From: Desulfovibrio psychrotolerans
Lineage (GTDB): Bacteria > Desulfobacterota > Desulfovibrionia > Desulfovibrionales > Desulfovibrionaceae
DNA: 64,000 bases
Direction of reading: 5' to 3'
Assembly (NCBI RefSeq): GCF_013340305.1
Contig: NZ_BLVP01000007.1
Location: 186,001 to 250,000 of the forward strand
Positions 26,471 through 35,693 of this stretch are shown here, piece by piece (positions within the stretch are counted from its first letter, which is position 1; each line of letters begins with the position of its first letter). Position numbers and translations under genes: made by a program. Below the pieces are notes generated by a model that worked only from the letters and a program-made list of their open reading frames with translations, searched no databases and was not told where the DNA came from.

Positions 26471-27295
26471 ATGCGTATCGGAAGAATTATCGCCCTCGCG
26501 CTGGCCATCACCATGGTGGCGTCGGCCGCGTTTGCAGGCCCGGTCTATGACCGCATCATGCAGGAAAAGAAAATCCGCATCGGCATCATGACCGACTCCA
26601 TCCCCGGCGCCTTCTTTGACGAAAAGGGCGAATGGACCGGCTTTGACTACGACATCTCCACCGAACTTGCCAAGCGCATGGGCGTGGAACTTGAGCGCGT
26701 AAAGGTCAACAACAAGACCCGCATCGCCTTCATCCAGCAGAACCGCATAGACGTGTCCGTTGCCAACATGACCCACACCCGTGAACGCGACAAGTCCATC
26801 GACTTCTCCATCACCTACTTCTTCGACGGCCAGAAGGTGCTTGCCAAGAAGGGTGCCTTCGCCTCTCTGGAAGACATGAAGGACAAGAAGATCGCCACCA
26901 TGCAGGGCACCACGTCCGAAATCAACATCAAGAACGCCCTCAAGGCCCTTGGTGTTGCCAACCCCGATGCCAACGTCATCTCCTTCCAGAAGGAATCCGA
27001 GTGCTTCCAGGCACTAGAAATGGGCCGCGTGGCCGGCTGGACCACCGACGCAACCATCCTCCTCGGCTATGCCGCCAAGAAGCCCGGCGAATTTGAACTC
27101 GTAGGCGATTTCCTCTCCGACGAACCCTACGGCATGGGCCTGCCCCAGGACGATTCCGCCCTGCGTGACGCAGTGAACTTCGCCCTGCAGGATATGTGGC
27201 TCGACGGCACCTACATGGCCATTTACAACAAGTGGTACGGTCCTGAGACCCCCTACGCCATGCCCATGACCGACCAGATCGAAATCTGGCCCTAA
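26471..27295 (+). CDS. Amino-acid ABC transporter periplasmic binding protein
   Basis: The 274-residue precursor has a Sec signal peptide (MRIGRIIALALAITMVASAA, cleavage near FAG). The mature part is a family 3 solute-binding protein: IRIGIMTDSIPGAFFDEKGE, FDYDISTELAKRMG, RIAFIQQNRIDVSVANMTHT and KKIATMQGTTSE are typical of glutamate/aspartate-type binders. The ligand-contact Arg in THTRERDKSIDFS is present. It belongs with the ATPase upstream. A structured repeat element begins 3 bases after the stop codon and separates it from the permease gene. Confidence 0.92.
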   Translation: MRIGRIIALALAITMVASAAFAGPVYDRIMQEKKIRIGIMTDSIPGAFFDEKGEWTGFDYDISTELAKRMGVELERVKVNNKTRIAFIQQNRIDVSVANMTHTRERDKSIDFSITYFFDGQKVLAKKGAFASLEDMKDKKIATMQGTTSEINIKNALKALGVANPDANVISFQKESECFQALEMGRVAGWTTDATILLGYAAKKPGEFELVGDFLSDEPYGMGLPQDDSALRDAVNFALQDMWLDGTYMAIYNKWYGPETPYAMPMTDQIEIWP

Positions 27296-27297
27296 CC

Positions 27298-27441
27298 GTC
27301 TGCTGAAATCCGTTTCGACAGGCCGTTCAACAATGGCAGAATGCAGGGCGCGCAAAATGTTCAGTTCCAAAGCGTATGCAGGCATACGCGAAGATAGGAA
27401 CGTTTCGCTGCAACACAGCAGACCGCCTTTCCCCAACGGCC
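27298..27441. repeat. Intergenic palindromic repeat element, copy A
   Basis: This ~144-bp element recurs at 37912-38043. Its core is a perfect hairpin GCGTATG-CAGG-CATACGC (27372-27389), enclosed by AAATGTTC (27356-27363) pairing with GAACGTTT (27398-27405, one G-U) and TGCAG/CTGCA outside. Further arms are GGCCGTT (27321-27327) with AACGGCC (27435-27441), and GTCTGCTG (27298-27305) with CAGCAGAC (27416-27423); the last two cross each other as in a pseudoknot or alternative folds. Identity with copy B includes GGCCGTTCA, AGCGTATGCAGGCATACG and GCAACACA. It resembles ERIC-like elements in size and symmetry but not in sequence. Confidence 0.8.
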
Positions 27442-27563
27442 GCATACCATCTGGTTGCTATTGATAATCGCCGTGCGCCCGGCTCAGCCGGGCGCACGCT
27501 TGTCTGCACCAGATAACGGGCCATGCGCCCGTCCGCGCACCTCAACACAATGGTTTGCTGTTC

Positions 27564-29354
27564 ATGATACGCTTCTGGCTGGAAAAGAACTGGGTCCAAA
27601 ACGCCGTGCTGTTCACGCTTGCGGCACTCATGGTCTATTACTGGGGCTGGGTTTTCGACTTCGGCTACAAGTTCGAATGGTCCATGCTCTACACGGTGAA
27701 CGAGACCTACCAGATCAATCTGGGCTACGAGATCCTCCGCGGCCTGTGGGTCACGGTAAAAATCACCGCCGTCAGCGCCGCCATCGGTCTTGTTCTGGGC
27801 ACCGCCCTCGGCCTCTCCCGGCTTTCAGACTTCAAGCCCCTGCGCTACACCGCCACCTGCATCATAGAATTTTTCCGCAACACCCCGCTTCTGGTGGTGC
27901 TGTTCTTCTTCTATTTCGCCCTGCCCCGTGCCCTGCCGGACACCCTGCGCGAATGGGTGTTCAGCATGCAGTTCGAATTCTGGACAGCCGCCGTGGCCGT
28001 GGGCATGTACACCAGCGCCTTCATGGCAGAAGTCATCCGGGCGGGCCTGCAATCCATCCCCAAGGGCATACTGGAAGCATCCTACTCTTCGGGCCTCTCC
28101 TACGTACAGGTGCTGCGCACCATCATCCTGCCCCTGGCCTTCCGCGAAATCATCCCCCCGCTGGGCAGCGAGTTCCTCAACAACATGAAGAACACCTCGC
28201 TGGCCATGTTCGTGGGCGTGGCAGATATGACATGGCAGGCCCAGCAGGCAGAGGCACTCACCTTCAAGGGGTTCGAGGCCACAACCGCCGCATCGGTCAT
28301 GTACCTCTCCTTCTCGCTGATCATTTCTTTTGTGCTGAACGGCGTAAACTCCCGCCTGCGCACCGTGGGCAACACCGGAACCTCCGTCCCGGCACTCTTC
28401 GTCAATGCGCTCTGCTGGCCTTTCGGAACAGCCAGCCGCCTGCTGCTCAACCCGGTGGGGCGTTTCCTGCGTGCCCGCAAACGCAGGCAGGCAGCAAGCA
28501 CCTATCTTTCCAGCACCCGCGCCGCATGGCTGGCCACGCTGCGCCGGGGCAGGCAGGCACTCATCCTTGCTTCCAAGGCAGCCTTTCTGGCCTTTCTCGC
28601 CGCCTGCCTCTATACCGTGGTCAAGGGCGTGCTCGGCTTTGACTGGGCAGTCGTCGCCCGCGAATTTTCCAATCTCATCCTCTGGCAGTTTCCCAACGAG
28701 GTGGCAGACCCCTTCCTCGGTCTCGGCGGGTTCGCACTCTCGTTCATCATCGCCGTGGTCGCCATTGCGGCCAGCTTTGTCATCGGGCTGCTGGTGGGCC
28801 TCGGCCGTTGCTCAACCAACCGCATTTTCCGCATTCCCAGCCTGCTGTACATAGAAATCATCCGCGGCAACCCGCTCATAATCGTCATCTACTGGGTCTA
28901 TTTCCTCATTCCGGTGCTGTTTAACACCTTCTTCAACACGGTCTGGTCCGCCTCCATCGCGCTCACCCTGTTCACCGCGGCCTACCTTGCGGAAATCGTG
29001 CGCAGCGGCATCCAGAACATCCCGCCCGGACAGGTGGAAGCCGCCACCGCTTCCGGCCTTTCCTACTGGCAGACCATGCGCAAGATCATCCTGCCGCAGG
29101 CCCTCAAGCAGATGATTCCGCCCATCGTGGGCCTGTTTATCGCCATTTTCAAGGATACCTCGCTGGTCTCCATCCTCGGCGTCATGGAACTCACCTCCGT
29201 AGCCAAGGCCGTGGATAACCGCCTTATGGTCAACTCCATGGAAATCTGGACCCTCGCCGCCCTGCTCTACTTTGTCCCCTGCTTCTTCATGTCCAAATAC
29301 GCAGACGCGCTGGAGCGGCGGCTCAGCCCGGAAAAAGTGAACCTCAAAATGTAG
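27564..29354 (+). CDS. Fused amino-acid ABC transporter permease (two permease domains in one chain)
   Basis: The 596-residue inner-membrane protein holds two complete His/Glu/Gln-type permease domains that are usually separate genes. Domain 1 spans residues ~45-270, with FFRNTPLLVVLFFFYFALP and the EAA loop EASYSSGLSYVQVLRTIILP. Domain 2 spans ~385-590, with EIIRGNPLIIVIYWVYFLIP and the loop EAATASGLSYWQTMRKIILP. A basic linker (RFLRARKRRQA) joins them. The reading frame is open throughout, so the fusion is not a sequencing break. The ATG at 27564 is chosen; TTG at 27555 is an alternative, and neither has a clear ribosome binding site. It works with the ATPase and binding protein upstream. 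Confidence 0.9.
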   Translation: MIRFWLEKNWVQNAVLFTLAALMVYYWGWVFDFGYKFEWSMLYTVNETYQINLGYEILRGLWVTVKITAVSAAIGLVLGTALGLSRLSDFKPLRYTATCIIEFFRNTPLLVVLFFFYFALPRALPDTLREWVFSMQFEFWTAAVAVGMYTSAFMAEVIRAGLQSIPKGILEASYSSGLSYVQVLRTIILPLAFREIIPPLGSEFLNNMKNTSLAMFVGVADMTWQAQQAEALTFKGFEATTAASVMYLSFSLIISFVLNGVNSRLRTVGNTGTSVPALFVNALCWPFGTASRLLLNPVGRFLRARKRRQAASTYLSSTRAAWLATLRRGRQALILASKAAFLAFLAACLYTVVKGVLGFDWAVVAREFSNLILWQFPNEVADPFLGLGGFALSFIIAVVAIAASFVIGLLVGLGRCSTNRIFRIPSLLYIEIIRGNPLIIVIYWVYFLIPVLFNTFFNTVWSASIALTLFTAAYLAEIVRSGIQNIPPGQVEAATASGLSYWQTMRKIILPQALKQMIPPIVGLFIAIFKDTSLVSILGVMELTSVAKAVDNRLMVNSMEIWTLAALLYFVPCFFMSKYADALERRLSPEKVNLKM

Positions 29355-29377
29355 GGTTTCCCCTTCCCGGCACACAC

Positions 29378-29410
29378 GGCCCCCGGACATCTCTCCGGGG
29401 GCCTTCTTTT
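29378..29410 (+). terminator. Terminator of the amino-acid transporter operon
   Basis: GGCCCCCGGA pairs with TCCGGGGGCC over a 6-base loop, followed by TTCTTTT. Confidence 0.9.
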
Positions 29411-29724
29411 ACGCTTGCCTCCATCTCCCGCAGCCCTTCTAAGGACATAGAAATTTATTGCGACGCAAACGCATACGAATTTTAAAATTGTAACAACGAA
29501 ACATAAAATGCCCCATTTTTATCAAGTCAAAAAAAATAAAAATAGTTGCAACACAAATTCCAGGCATGATAATCACATTAGGTAATTCATAAAAAAATCT
29601 CGCGCAGTTCCTTCTCACTTATAGCGATCAACGCAGCACTACCTATAATATCACATTATCTTTAGGCGGCAATAATTCATGCACGTTACCAAACAGCGTT
29701 TGTACATTTAAAAATGGAACTACT
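29411..29724. other. Strongly AT-rich region upstream of the chemoreceptor gene
   Basis: About 315 bases are far richer in A and T than the window average, with A-runs near 29530. TATAAT at 29644-29649 is a perfect -10, but no good -35 lies 17 bases upstream. The low GC continues into the first part of the next gene. No gene was recognised. Confidence 0.55.
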
Positions 29725-31761
29725 ATGAAAAACGTTTCAATAAAGACAAAACTTATAGGTGGCTTTGTAAGCCTTCTCCTTCTTGTGTGCTCCGGAGTCG
29801 GATACATAGCATATGACAGAGCATTTCAGTCGTCGCTTGAGCAGGTGCAGGAGAATATTCCAAGCATCGCGGTAGATGGCGCAAAGCTTGTACGAAGCAG
29901 ATTGGACTACTACATGCTTGCCTTGGAGGGTGTCGCCAACAGGCATGTGATCCGTTCCATGGATTGGGGGCAGCAACAGCCCGCCCTCGTTGCTGAAAAT
30001 TCACGGCTGGGCATGCAGCAAATGGCCTTTGTCACGCCGGATGGGCATGCAAAGCTCCATGACGGAACAGAAGCGAATGTCAGTGAACGAGAGTATTTCA
30101 AGCAGGCAATGAATGGTAAGACGACTTTTTCCGATGTCATCATTCATAAAGTCCTCAACAAGCCGATTATGGTTGTCGCGTCTCCTGTCAAAGACGAAAA
30201 CGGCAAGGTTGCAGGCGTAGTCTTCGGCATTTTGGATGCTGTAATGCTCAGTGAAGTCACTGACGGAATCCGGTACGGAAGATCGGGTTACTCGTACATT
30301 ATCGATGGAAAAGGCGCGCTTATCGCACACGCAAATCGACAGTTCGTGCTCGACCAACGCAACTTTATTGAAGAATCCAGAACGAACAATGACTTTAAAA
30401 GACTCGCCGTTATGCTTCAACGAATGGTGCGTGGAGAGTCCGGATTTGATGAATATAGCTTTATGGGCTCTGACCGTTTCTTCGGGTTCTCTCCTATTGA
30501 AGGAACAGCATGGTCTATAGCGGTCGGGGCGATTAAGGATGATGTCCTGGCCCAAGTGTATCAACTACGGTGGACCATTGCCTTGGCTTCAGCCGTATTT
30601 CTGGCCTTTGGCATCGGTGCGGGATATTTCATCAGTCGTGGCATCATCCGGCCCATCCAGTTGCTGATGCAGTATGCAGGTGAGATCGAAGGTGGCAATC
30701 TGCAAGCGAAGTCCGGAATCGATCAGGGCGATGAACTGGGAAGACTCAACCGAAGCATTCAGGCAATGGTAGGCAAACTGATCGAAAAAATGAATGAAGC
30801 TGATCAGAAAACTACAGAAGCTGCCGCCGAGGCCCGTCGTGCCCAACTTGCCACGGAAGAGGCAAACGAAGCCAAAAACCGTGCTGAGCGCGCCAAGGCA
30901 GAAGGCATGATGCAGGCGGCAGCCCAGCTTGAAGGCGTTGTGGAAATCATCAGTACAGCAAGCGAGGAACTTTCCGCCCAGATCGAACAGTCCAGCAGAG
31001 GCACCGAAGTGCAGTCGCAACGGCTGGGCGAAACCGCCACCGCCATGGAGCAGATGAACGCCACCGTGCTGGAGGTTGCCCGTAATGCTTCCGAAGCGTC
31101 CGAAGCCACAGGGGTTGCCCGTTCCAAGGCTGCTGAAGGGGCAACTGTTGTCTCCCAGGCCGTACAAAGCATAACCGAAGTGCAACAGGCTTCCGTCGTC
31201 ATGAAAAACGATATGGGCACCCTCGGCAAACAGGCCGAGGGCATAGGCCAGATCATGAACGTCATTTCCGATATTGCAGACCAGACCAACCTGCTGGCCC
31301 TGAACGCCGCCATTGAAGCTGCCCGCGCAGGTGATGCCGGGCGCGGATTTGCCGTGGTGGCTGACGAGGTACGCAAGCTGGCGGAAAAGACCATGACCGC
31401 CACAAAGGAAGTAGGGCAGGCAGTTGGCGACATTCAGCAGGGTACACGCAAAAATCTGGATAACGTGGAAAATTCCGTCAGCGCCATCGGGCGGGCCACA
31501 GAACTTGCGGAAAAATCAGGACTGGCCCTGCAGGAAATTGTCACGCTGGTGGATCGAGCCGCTGATCAGGTACGCGGCATAGCAACCGCCAGCGAACAAC
31601 AGTCCTCTGCGAGCGAACAGATTAACCGCAGCGTGGAAGAGATTGACCAGATTTCGCAGGAAACAGCCAGTGCCATGAATCAATCCGCACAGGCCATAAG
31701 CGAACTGGCGGAACAGGCTATCAGGCTCCGCAGGCTTATCGAAGACATGAAAAAAGGGTAG
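29725..31761 (+). CDS. Methyl-accepting chemotaxis protein with periplasmic Cache sensor domain
   Basis: The 678-residue receptor has a first membrane helix at residues ~9-29 and a double-Cache-type periplasmic domain to ~280 (MQQMAFVTPDGHAKLHDGTE, YGRSGYSYIIDGKGALIAH). A second helix at ~287-307 leads to a HAMP region and a long cytoplasmic coiled coil. The signalling tip contains IEAARAGDAGRGFAVVADEV, the conserved CheA/CheW-binding hairpin. It senses a small extracellular ligand and drives chemotaxis. The first ~1 kb uses AT-rich codons, unlike the GC-rich second half, suggesting a recombined or acquired sensor module. No CheR/CheB docking pentapeptide is seen at the C-terminus. Confidence 0.93.
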   Translation: MKNVSIKTKLIGGFVSLLLLVCSGVGYIAYDRAFQSSLEQVQENIPSIAVDGAKLVRSRLDYYMLALEGVANRHVIRSMDWGQQQPALVAENSRLGMQQMAFVTPDGHAKLHDGTEANVSEREYFKQAMNGKTTFSDVIIHKVLNKPIMVVASPVKDENGKVAGVVFGILDAVMLSEVTDGIRYGRSGYSYIIDGKGALIAHANRQFVLDQRNFIEESRTNNDFKRLAVMLQRMVRGESGFDEYSFMGSDRFFGFSPIEGTAWSIAVGAIKDDVLAQVYQLRWTIALASAVFLAFGIGAGYFISRGIIRPIQLLMQYAGEIEGGNLQAKSGIDQGDELGRLNRSIQAMVGKLIEKMNEADQKTTEAAAEARRAQLATEEANEAKNRAERAKAEGMMQAAAQLEGVVEIISTASEELSAQIEQSSRGTEVQSQRLGETATAMEQMNATVLEVARNASEASEATGVARSKAAEGATVVSQAVQSITEVQQASVVMKNDMGTLGKQAEGIGQIMNVISDIADQTNLLALNAAIEAARAGDAGRGFAVVADEVRKLAEKTMTATKEVGQAVGDIQQGTRKNLDNVENSVSAIGRATELAEKSGLALQEIVTLVDRAADQVRGIATASEQQSSASEQINRSVEEIDQISQETASAMNQSAQAISELAEQAIRLRRLIEDMKKG

Positions 31762-31777
31762 CCCAACGATCATACAA

Positions 31778-31812
31778 AGCCTCCCCCTGCGCACTCTGGC
31801 TCCGGGGGAGGC
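31778..31812 (+). terminator. Terminator after the chemoreceptor gene
   Basis: AGCCTCCCCC pairs with GGGGGAGGCT, with TGTTCTC following. It begins about 17 bases after the stop. Confidence 0.8.
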
Positions 31813-31929
31813 TGTTCTCTCATTTCATCTGCCAGTACCTATCTCCCTGTGATAAAGAGCTTTTTCCCGCCAACTCTATACTTCCGCTTCTCCGGTACAA
31901 TGGCTATAGAATGGTAAAGGAGAGTCCCC

Positions 31930-32700
31930 ATGCGCCCATCCGTCCGCTCTGCCTTCATCGCCCTGCTTGCCGCCGGGTTGCTCAGCGTGCTGGCCTACCC
32001 CCTGCTCTCCGCTCGCCCATCCTTAACCCTTGTCTGCGATATCTGGCCGCCGTATCAGTATGAAACGGAATACGGCGTAGACGGCTTCTCCGTTGCGGTC
32101 GTAAGCCGCGTGTTCGAGGAGATGGGCATCGAAATGAAGCCGCTTCAGGCCTTTCCATGGAAGCGGGCCATGGAGATTCTGGAACACGGCCATGCAGACG
32201 GCCTCTTTTCCGCCAACTTCACCCCGGACCGCGCCCTCTTTGCCCACTTCCCGCAGGAATCACTTGTCGATACCCCGTGGGTGATATGGACCCGCAACAG
32301 CCCCATCCGGTCCATGGAAGACCTCAAGGGCAAGCGCATCGGCGTCGTGCTGGGCTACAGCTACACACAGGAATTCTGGGACTTCATAGAAACCTACTGC
32401 GTGGTGGAACAGGTGCACGCAGACTTCCTCAATTTCCGCAAACTGCAGTTAGGCAGGCTGGACGCCACCGTAGCGGAACTGGGCAACGGCCTGCACATTC
32501 TGCGTATGCTGAAGGATGAAACTATCCGCCCCCACATGGACATCACGGTCAAAACAGACGGCCTGTTCCTCATTTTCAGCAGACGCGGAGTGCCGGAAGA
32601 AACCGTCAATGACTTCTCCGCGCACCTGCGCCGGTTCAAAGAAACGGAAGCCTACCGGAAACTGCACGAACATTACTTTCCGCTCCCCCCTTCTCTCTGA
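31930..32700 (+). CDS. Periplasmic family 3 solute-binding protein, orphan
   Basis: The 256-residue protein has a signal or anchor segment (SAFIALLAAGLLSVLAYPLL) and then a family 3 solute-binding fold: CDIWPPYQYETEYGVDGFSV, FPWKRAMEILEHGHADGLFS, NSPIRSMEDLKGKRIGVVLG. Such proteins bind amino acids or related small ligands. No permease or ATPase is adjacent, so it may serve as a sensor partner or work with an unlinked transporter. AAGGAG lies before the ATG. Confidence 0.82.
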   Translation: MRPSVRSAFIALLAAGLLSVLAYPLLSARPSLTLVCDIWPPYQYETEYGVDGFSVAVVSRVFEEMGIEMKPLQAFPWKRAMEILEHGHADGLFSANFTPDRALFAHFPQESLVDTPWVIWTRNSPIRSMEDLKGKRIGVVLGYSYTQEFWDFIETYCVVEQVHADFLNFRKLQLGRLDATVAELGNGLHILRMLKDETIRPHMDITVKTDGLFLIFSRRGVPEETVNDFSAHLRRFKETEAYRKLHEHYFPLPPSL

Positions 32701-32888
32701 GCAGAGGCAGACGCAATCTCCGGCCTCTGGCGGCTCTTCCCGGCTCCCGCATAGTGCTGGAAAAGCTCCTGCCGCCTTCCCGCCAGTGCCTCACAGCCCC
32801 TCCCCCCGTCCCCTGTATTCCTGATTCTGCTCGCTAACATCCCGCACTCATGGTACTCTCAAGGTACAAGGAACCAAGGAGCACCACC

Positions 32889-33863
32889 ATGTCATCCGAA
32901 GTCCGCGAACTCATACGCACCCACCTGCCGGAATTTCCTCTCCGTCACTGCCGCCATCTCGTCACGGACACCACGCAGTTCATGTCCATTGACTACGGCG
33001 ATGTCATCCGCGTGGCCAACCGCCACTACCTTGTCTACAAAAACGAGATGGAACGCCGCTTCGGGCTGGAAGACCCCAAGTACTGGGTCAAACGCTGCCA
33101 TGAACTGGAAACCGGCGAGCGCAAGATTCTCAAGCTGGAATTCTTCGAAACCTTCCCCATTCAGGTGGGCAGGCTCAATGTGGAATGCTTCCGCAGCCCC
33201 GATAAGGAAAGCCGCATACTGGATCTGGTGCGGGGCGATATGCGCTTTATGCAGGGCTTCACCGCGCGCGATGCCGTAGACCGCAACGTGCGCGTGCTGG
33301 ATATTGTCTCCGGCAGAAGACTGGACATAACCGTAGACCGACTGGACGCGGACCACGCCACCTATTTCCGCACACACCTTCCGGGTCTGCTGCGCACCTA
33401 TCTGGGAGCCATCAGAGCCATCGGCACCCTGCACGAACATGGTGAACGCCACGGCGATATCCGCCGCGACCACCTCTATGTGGAGTTCGAAACAGGCCAA
33501 TGGCGGTGGATAGACTTCGACTACACCTTCAAGTCCTACGAACACCCCTTCGGGCTCGACCTGTTCGGGCTGGGCAACATACTGGTCTTTCTGGTGGGCA
33601 AGGCCAATATCACGGTGCAGTCGCTGGAATCGCTCGGCCTGCCGGAAGAGCGCACGGAAAAGCTCACGTCAGACGACCTGTCCATCGTCATCCCCAACCG
33701 CATCGTCAACCTGCGCAAGCTCTACCCTTACATACCGGAACAGCTCAACCGGGTGCTCATGCATTTTGCCGCCGGTGCCCCCGTGTTCTACAACACCACC
33801 ACCGAACTGATGGAAGACCTCACCCCCTGCGTGGAAGAACTGGAACGGCTGGCATCCCGCTGA
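32889..33863 (+). CDS. Protein kinase-like fold protein
   Basis: The ATG at 32889 (AAGGAG upstream) gives 324 residues. The middle holds a degenerate kinase catalytic region. LHEHGERHGDIRRDHLYVE near residue 180 resembles the HxDxxxxN catalytic loop of small-molecule and lipopolysaccharide kinases, with HGD-IRRDH in place of HGDLHxxN. WRWIDFDYTFKSYEHPFGLD resembles the DFG/IDF metal-binding segment. The N-terminal lobe lacks a clear glycine-rich loop, but YLVYKNEMERRFG and ILKLEFFETF could supply the lysine. It probably phosphorylates a protein or small molecule. A universal stress protein gene follows after 46 bases. Confidence 0.6.
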   Translation: MSSEVRELIRTHLPEFPLRHCRHLVTDTTQFMSIDYGDVIRVANRHYLVYKNEMERRFGLEDPKYWVKRCHELETGERKILKLEFFETFPIQVGRLNVECFRSPDKESRILDLVRGDMRFMQGFTARDAVDRNVRVLDIVSGRRLDITVDRLDADHATYFRTHLPGLLRTYLGAIRAIGTLHEHGERHGDIRRDHLYVEFETGQWRWIDFDYTFKSYEHPFGLDLFGLGNILVFLVGKANITVQSLESLGLPEERTEKLTSDDLSIVIPNRIVNLRKLYPYIPEQLNRVLMHFAAGAPVFYNTTTELMEDLTPCVEELERLASR

Positions 33864-33909
33864 CCACCCCCTCCGGAACCGCCATGCGACCGGCATAAGG
33901 AGAACAGAC

Positions 33910-34398
33910 ATGCAAACCCAAAAGATCCTGCTCGCGTTCGATTCCTCAGAAAGCTCATACAATGCCGTGGCCTACGCAGGCAGCATGCTCGCCCATGTGC
34001 CGGACGTACACGTCACCCTTGTTTTCGTGGAACGCCTGCCGGACCGCGACTTCTTTCCGGACGAGGCATCGTGGCGGGCAGAGTGCGACAGCAGGACGCA
34101 GGCCCACCACCGCCACCTGTCTGCGGCACGCACCCGCCTTACGGAATACGGCATTCCCGCAGCAGCCATAGACGAGCGCTACCTTGCCAGCTGCAAATCT
34201 CCCTTCGGGCAGGCAACGGTGTGCAGCACGGGCGAAAGCGTGGTGGAAGACATCCTGCGCATTCAGCGTGAGGAAGGGTACGGAACCGTCATCGTGGGCA
34301 AGCGGGGGGTTTCCAGAACAGAGGCATTCCTCTTCGGCAGCGTCTCCAACCGCATCATTCAGGAAACGCAGGGCTGCACCGTCTGGGTAGTGGGATAA
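33910..34398 (+). CDS. Universal stress protein, ATP-binding type
   Basis: The 162-residue protein starts with ILLAFDSSESSYNAVAYAGS, the USP alpha/beta core. It ends with VGKRGVSRTEAFLFGSVSN, matching GxxGx9GS, the nucleotide-binding signature of ATP-binding USP proteins. Residues 45-80 form a charged helical insert. AAGGAG lies before the ATG. Its close link to a kinase-like gene suggests they act together. The gene ends 2 bases before the convergent glycosyltransferase, with no terminator between. Confidence 0.88.
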   Translation: MQTQKILLAFDSSESSYNAVAYAGSMLAHVPDVHVTLVFVERLPDRDFFPDEASWRAECDSRTQAHHRHLSAARTRLTEYGIPAAAIDERYLASCKSPFGQATVCSTGESVVEDILRIQREEGYGTVIVGKRGVSRTEAFLFGSVSNRIIQETQGCTVWVVG

Positions 34399-34400
34399 GC

Positions 34401-35642
34401 CTACCCCAGCCTGCCCGTCCCTGCGTCCAGCACCATCTGCACGCTGCGGGGCAGCAGGGTTTCCAGATTGTAGTGCTCCGCAATGGTCTGCCGTGCGCGT
34501 TTGCGCATGGGCACAAAGTCTGCGGGCCTCTCCAGTGCGCCGCACACGGCATCCGCAATGGCGCGCGGCGAAAAAAAGTCCACCAGCACGCCGTTTACGC
34601 CGGAGGTAATCACCTCTTCCACAGGCGGCGTGGCAGAGGCAATAACAGGCGCGCCGCAACTCATGGCCTCCAGCATCGACCACGAGAGCACAAAGGGCCG
34701 TGTCAGGTACACATGGGCCATGGAATGCTGCAATACCTGCCGGTACTGCCCATAGGGCAGTCCGCCCGTAAAATGCACCCGGTCCATGCCGGGAACCCCT
34801 TCCAGCTTTTTCAGCATCACAGACTTCCACGTCCCCCCGCCTTCCGGCGGACGTCCGTAACAGACACGGTCTTCCCCCACAATAACCACATGCGCACCGG
34901 AACGCCGCTCCAGAATATCCGGCAGCGCCTCCATAAACTGGGGGAACCCCCGATACGGCTCCATGCCCCGCGTGGCATAGGTGACTATCTCCCGCACACC
35001 GCCAAGGTCCAGACCGGGCAACACCAGCCCGCGTCGCCGTTCCTCCGCAGAAAGCGGCGCAAAGAACTGCGTATCCACCCCGTCATGGCACACGGTCAGC
35101 TTGTCCCTGAAGGCGGGCGGAAACTGCGCCGCCTGCCACGTTGTGGGCAGCTGCCCCGCGCAGCAGGCCTCAAGGTCGCTCAGAATGGGCAGGTTGCGCA
35201 CACGCAGATTCATGCGCAGGGCATCGTTTACCGGTTCGGCGGGATCAAACCCCACATCGGCCCCCTGCGCCCGGTAATACCACTCAAAGTATCCCAGAAA
35301 GGGCGTACGGGGCAGCGCATCACGCACAAACAGGCTGGCCCCCCAGCCGGAATGGGCCACCACCACGTCCGGCACAAAACCGGCATCAGCCAGCTTGCGG
35401 CAGAGCACGTATCCGGCCTCTCCCTGCGCCGCCACGGTCTCGAAATGCAGGGCAAACCGGTGCACCCCCTTGGGCGGCATGAACCGGGTGGCAAACTGCA
35501 CCTTGCGCACGCCGGGAATAACCCATTCCGGGCGGGGATTGGTGCAGGCAAAAACCACCTCATGGGCGGGATCACGCCCCAGCGCCGCCGCAACATGCCG
35601 GAACTGTGCAGGAAAATTGGGATGTATGAACAAAATCTTCAA
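34401..35642 (-). CDS. Family 4-type glycosyltransferase
   Basis: The 413-residue cytoplasmic enzyme has the GT-B fold. Its N-terminus is MKILFIHPNFPAQFRHVAAA. The C-terminal donor-site block is visible as PFVLSWSMLEAMSCGAPVIA near residue 320, including the family E-x7-E-like element. A mid-section VTYATRGMEPYRGFPQFMEA precedes it. It transfers a nucleotide-activated sugar to an unknown acceptor. The start is TTG at 35642, supported by GGAGG six bases upstream. It lies 51 bases after the nucleoside transporter gene on the same strand. Confidence 0.85.
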   Translation of the reverse strand: MKILFIHPNFPAQFRHVAAALGRDPAHEVVFACTNPRPEWVIPGVRKVQFATRFMPPKGVHRFALHFETVAAQGEAGYVLCRKLADAGFVPDVVVAHSGWGASLFVRDALPRTPFLGYFEWYYRAQGADVGFDPAEPVNDALRMNLRVRNLPILSDLEACCAGQLPTTWQAAQFPPAFRDKLTVCHDGVDTQFFAPLSAEERRRGLVLPGLDLGGVREIVTYATRGMEPYRGFPQFMEALPDILERRSGAHVVIVGEDRVCYGRPPEGGGTWKSVMLKKLEGVPGMDRVHFTGGLPYGQYRQVLQHSMAHVYLTRPFVLSWSMLEAMSCGAPVIASATPPVEEVITSGVNGVLVDFFSPRAIADAVCGALERPADFVPMRKRARQTIAEHYNLETLLPRSVQMVLDAGTGRLG

Positions 35643-35693
35643 ACGCCGCCTCCGTGTCTGAACCGCCCTCCCCTCCGCACGGGGACAAAGAAC

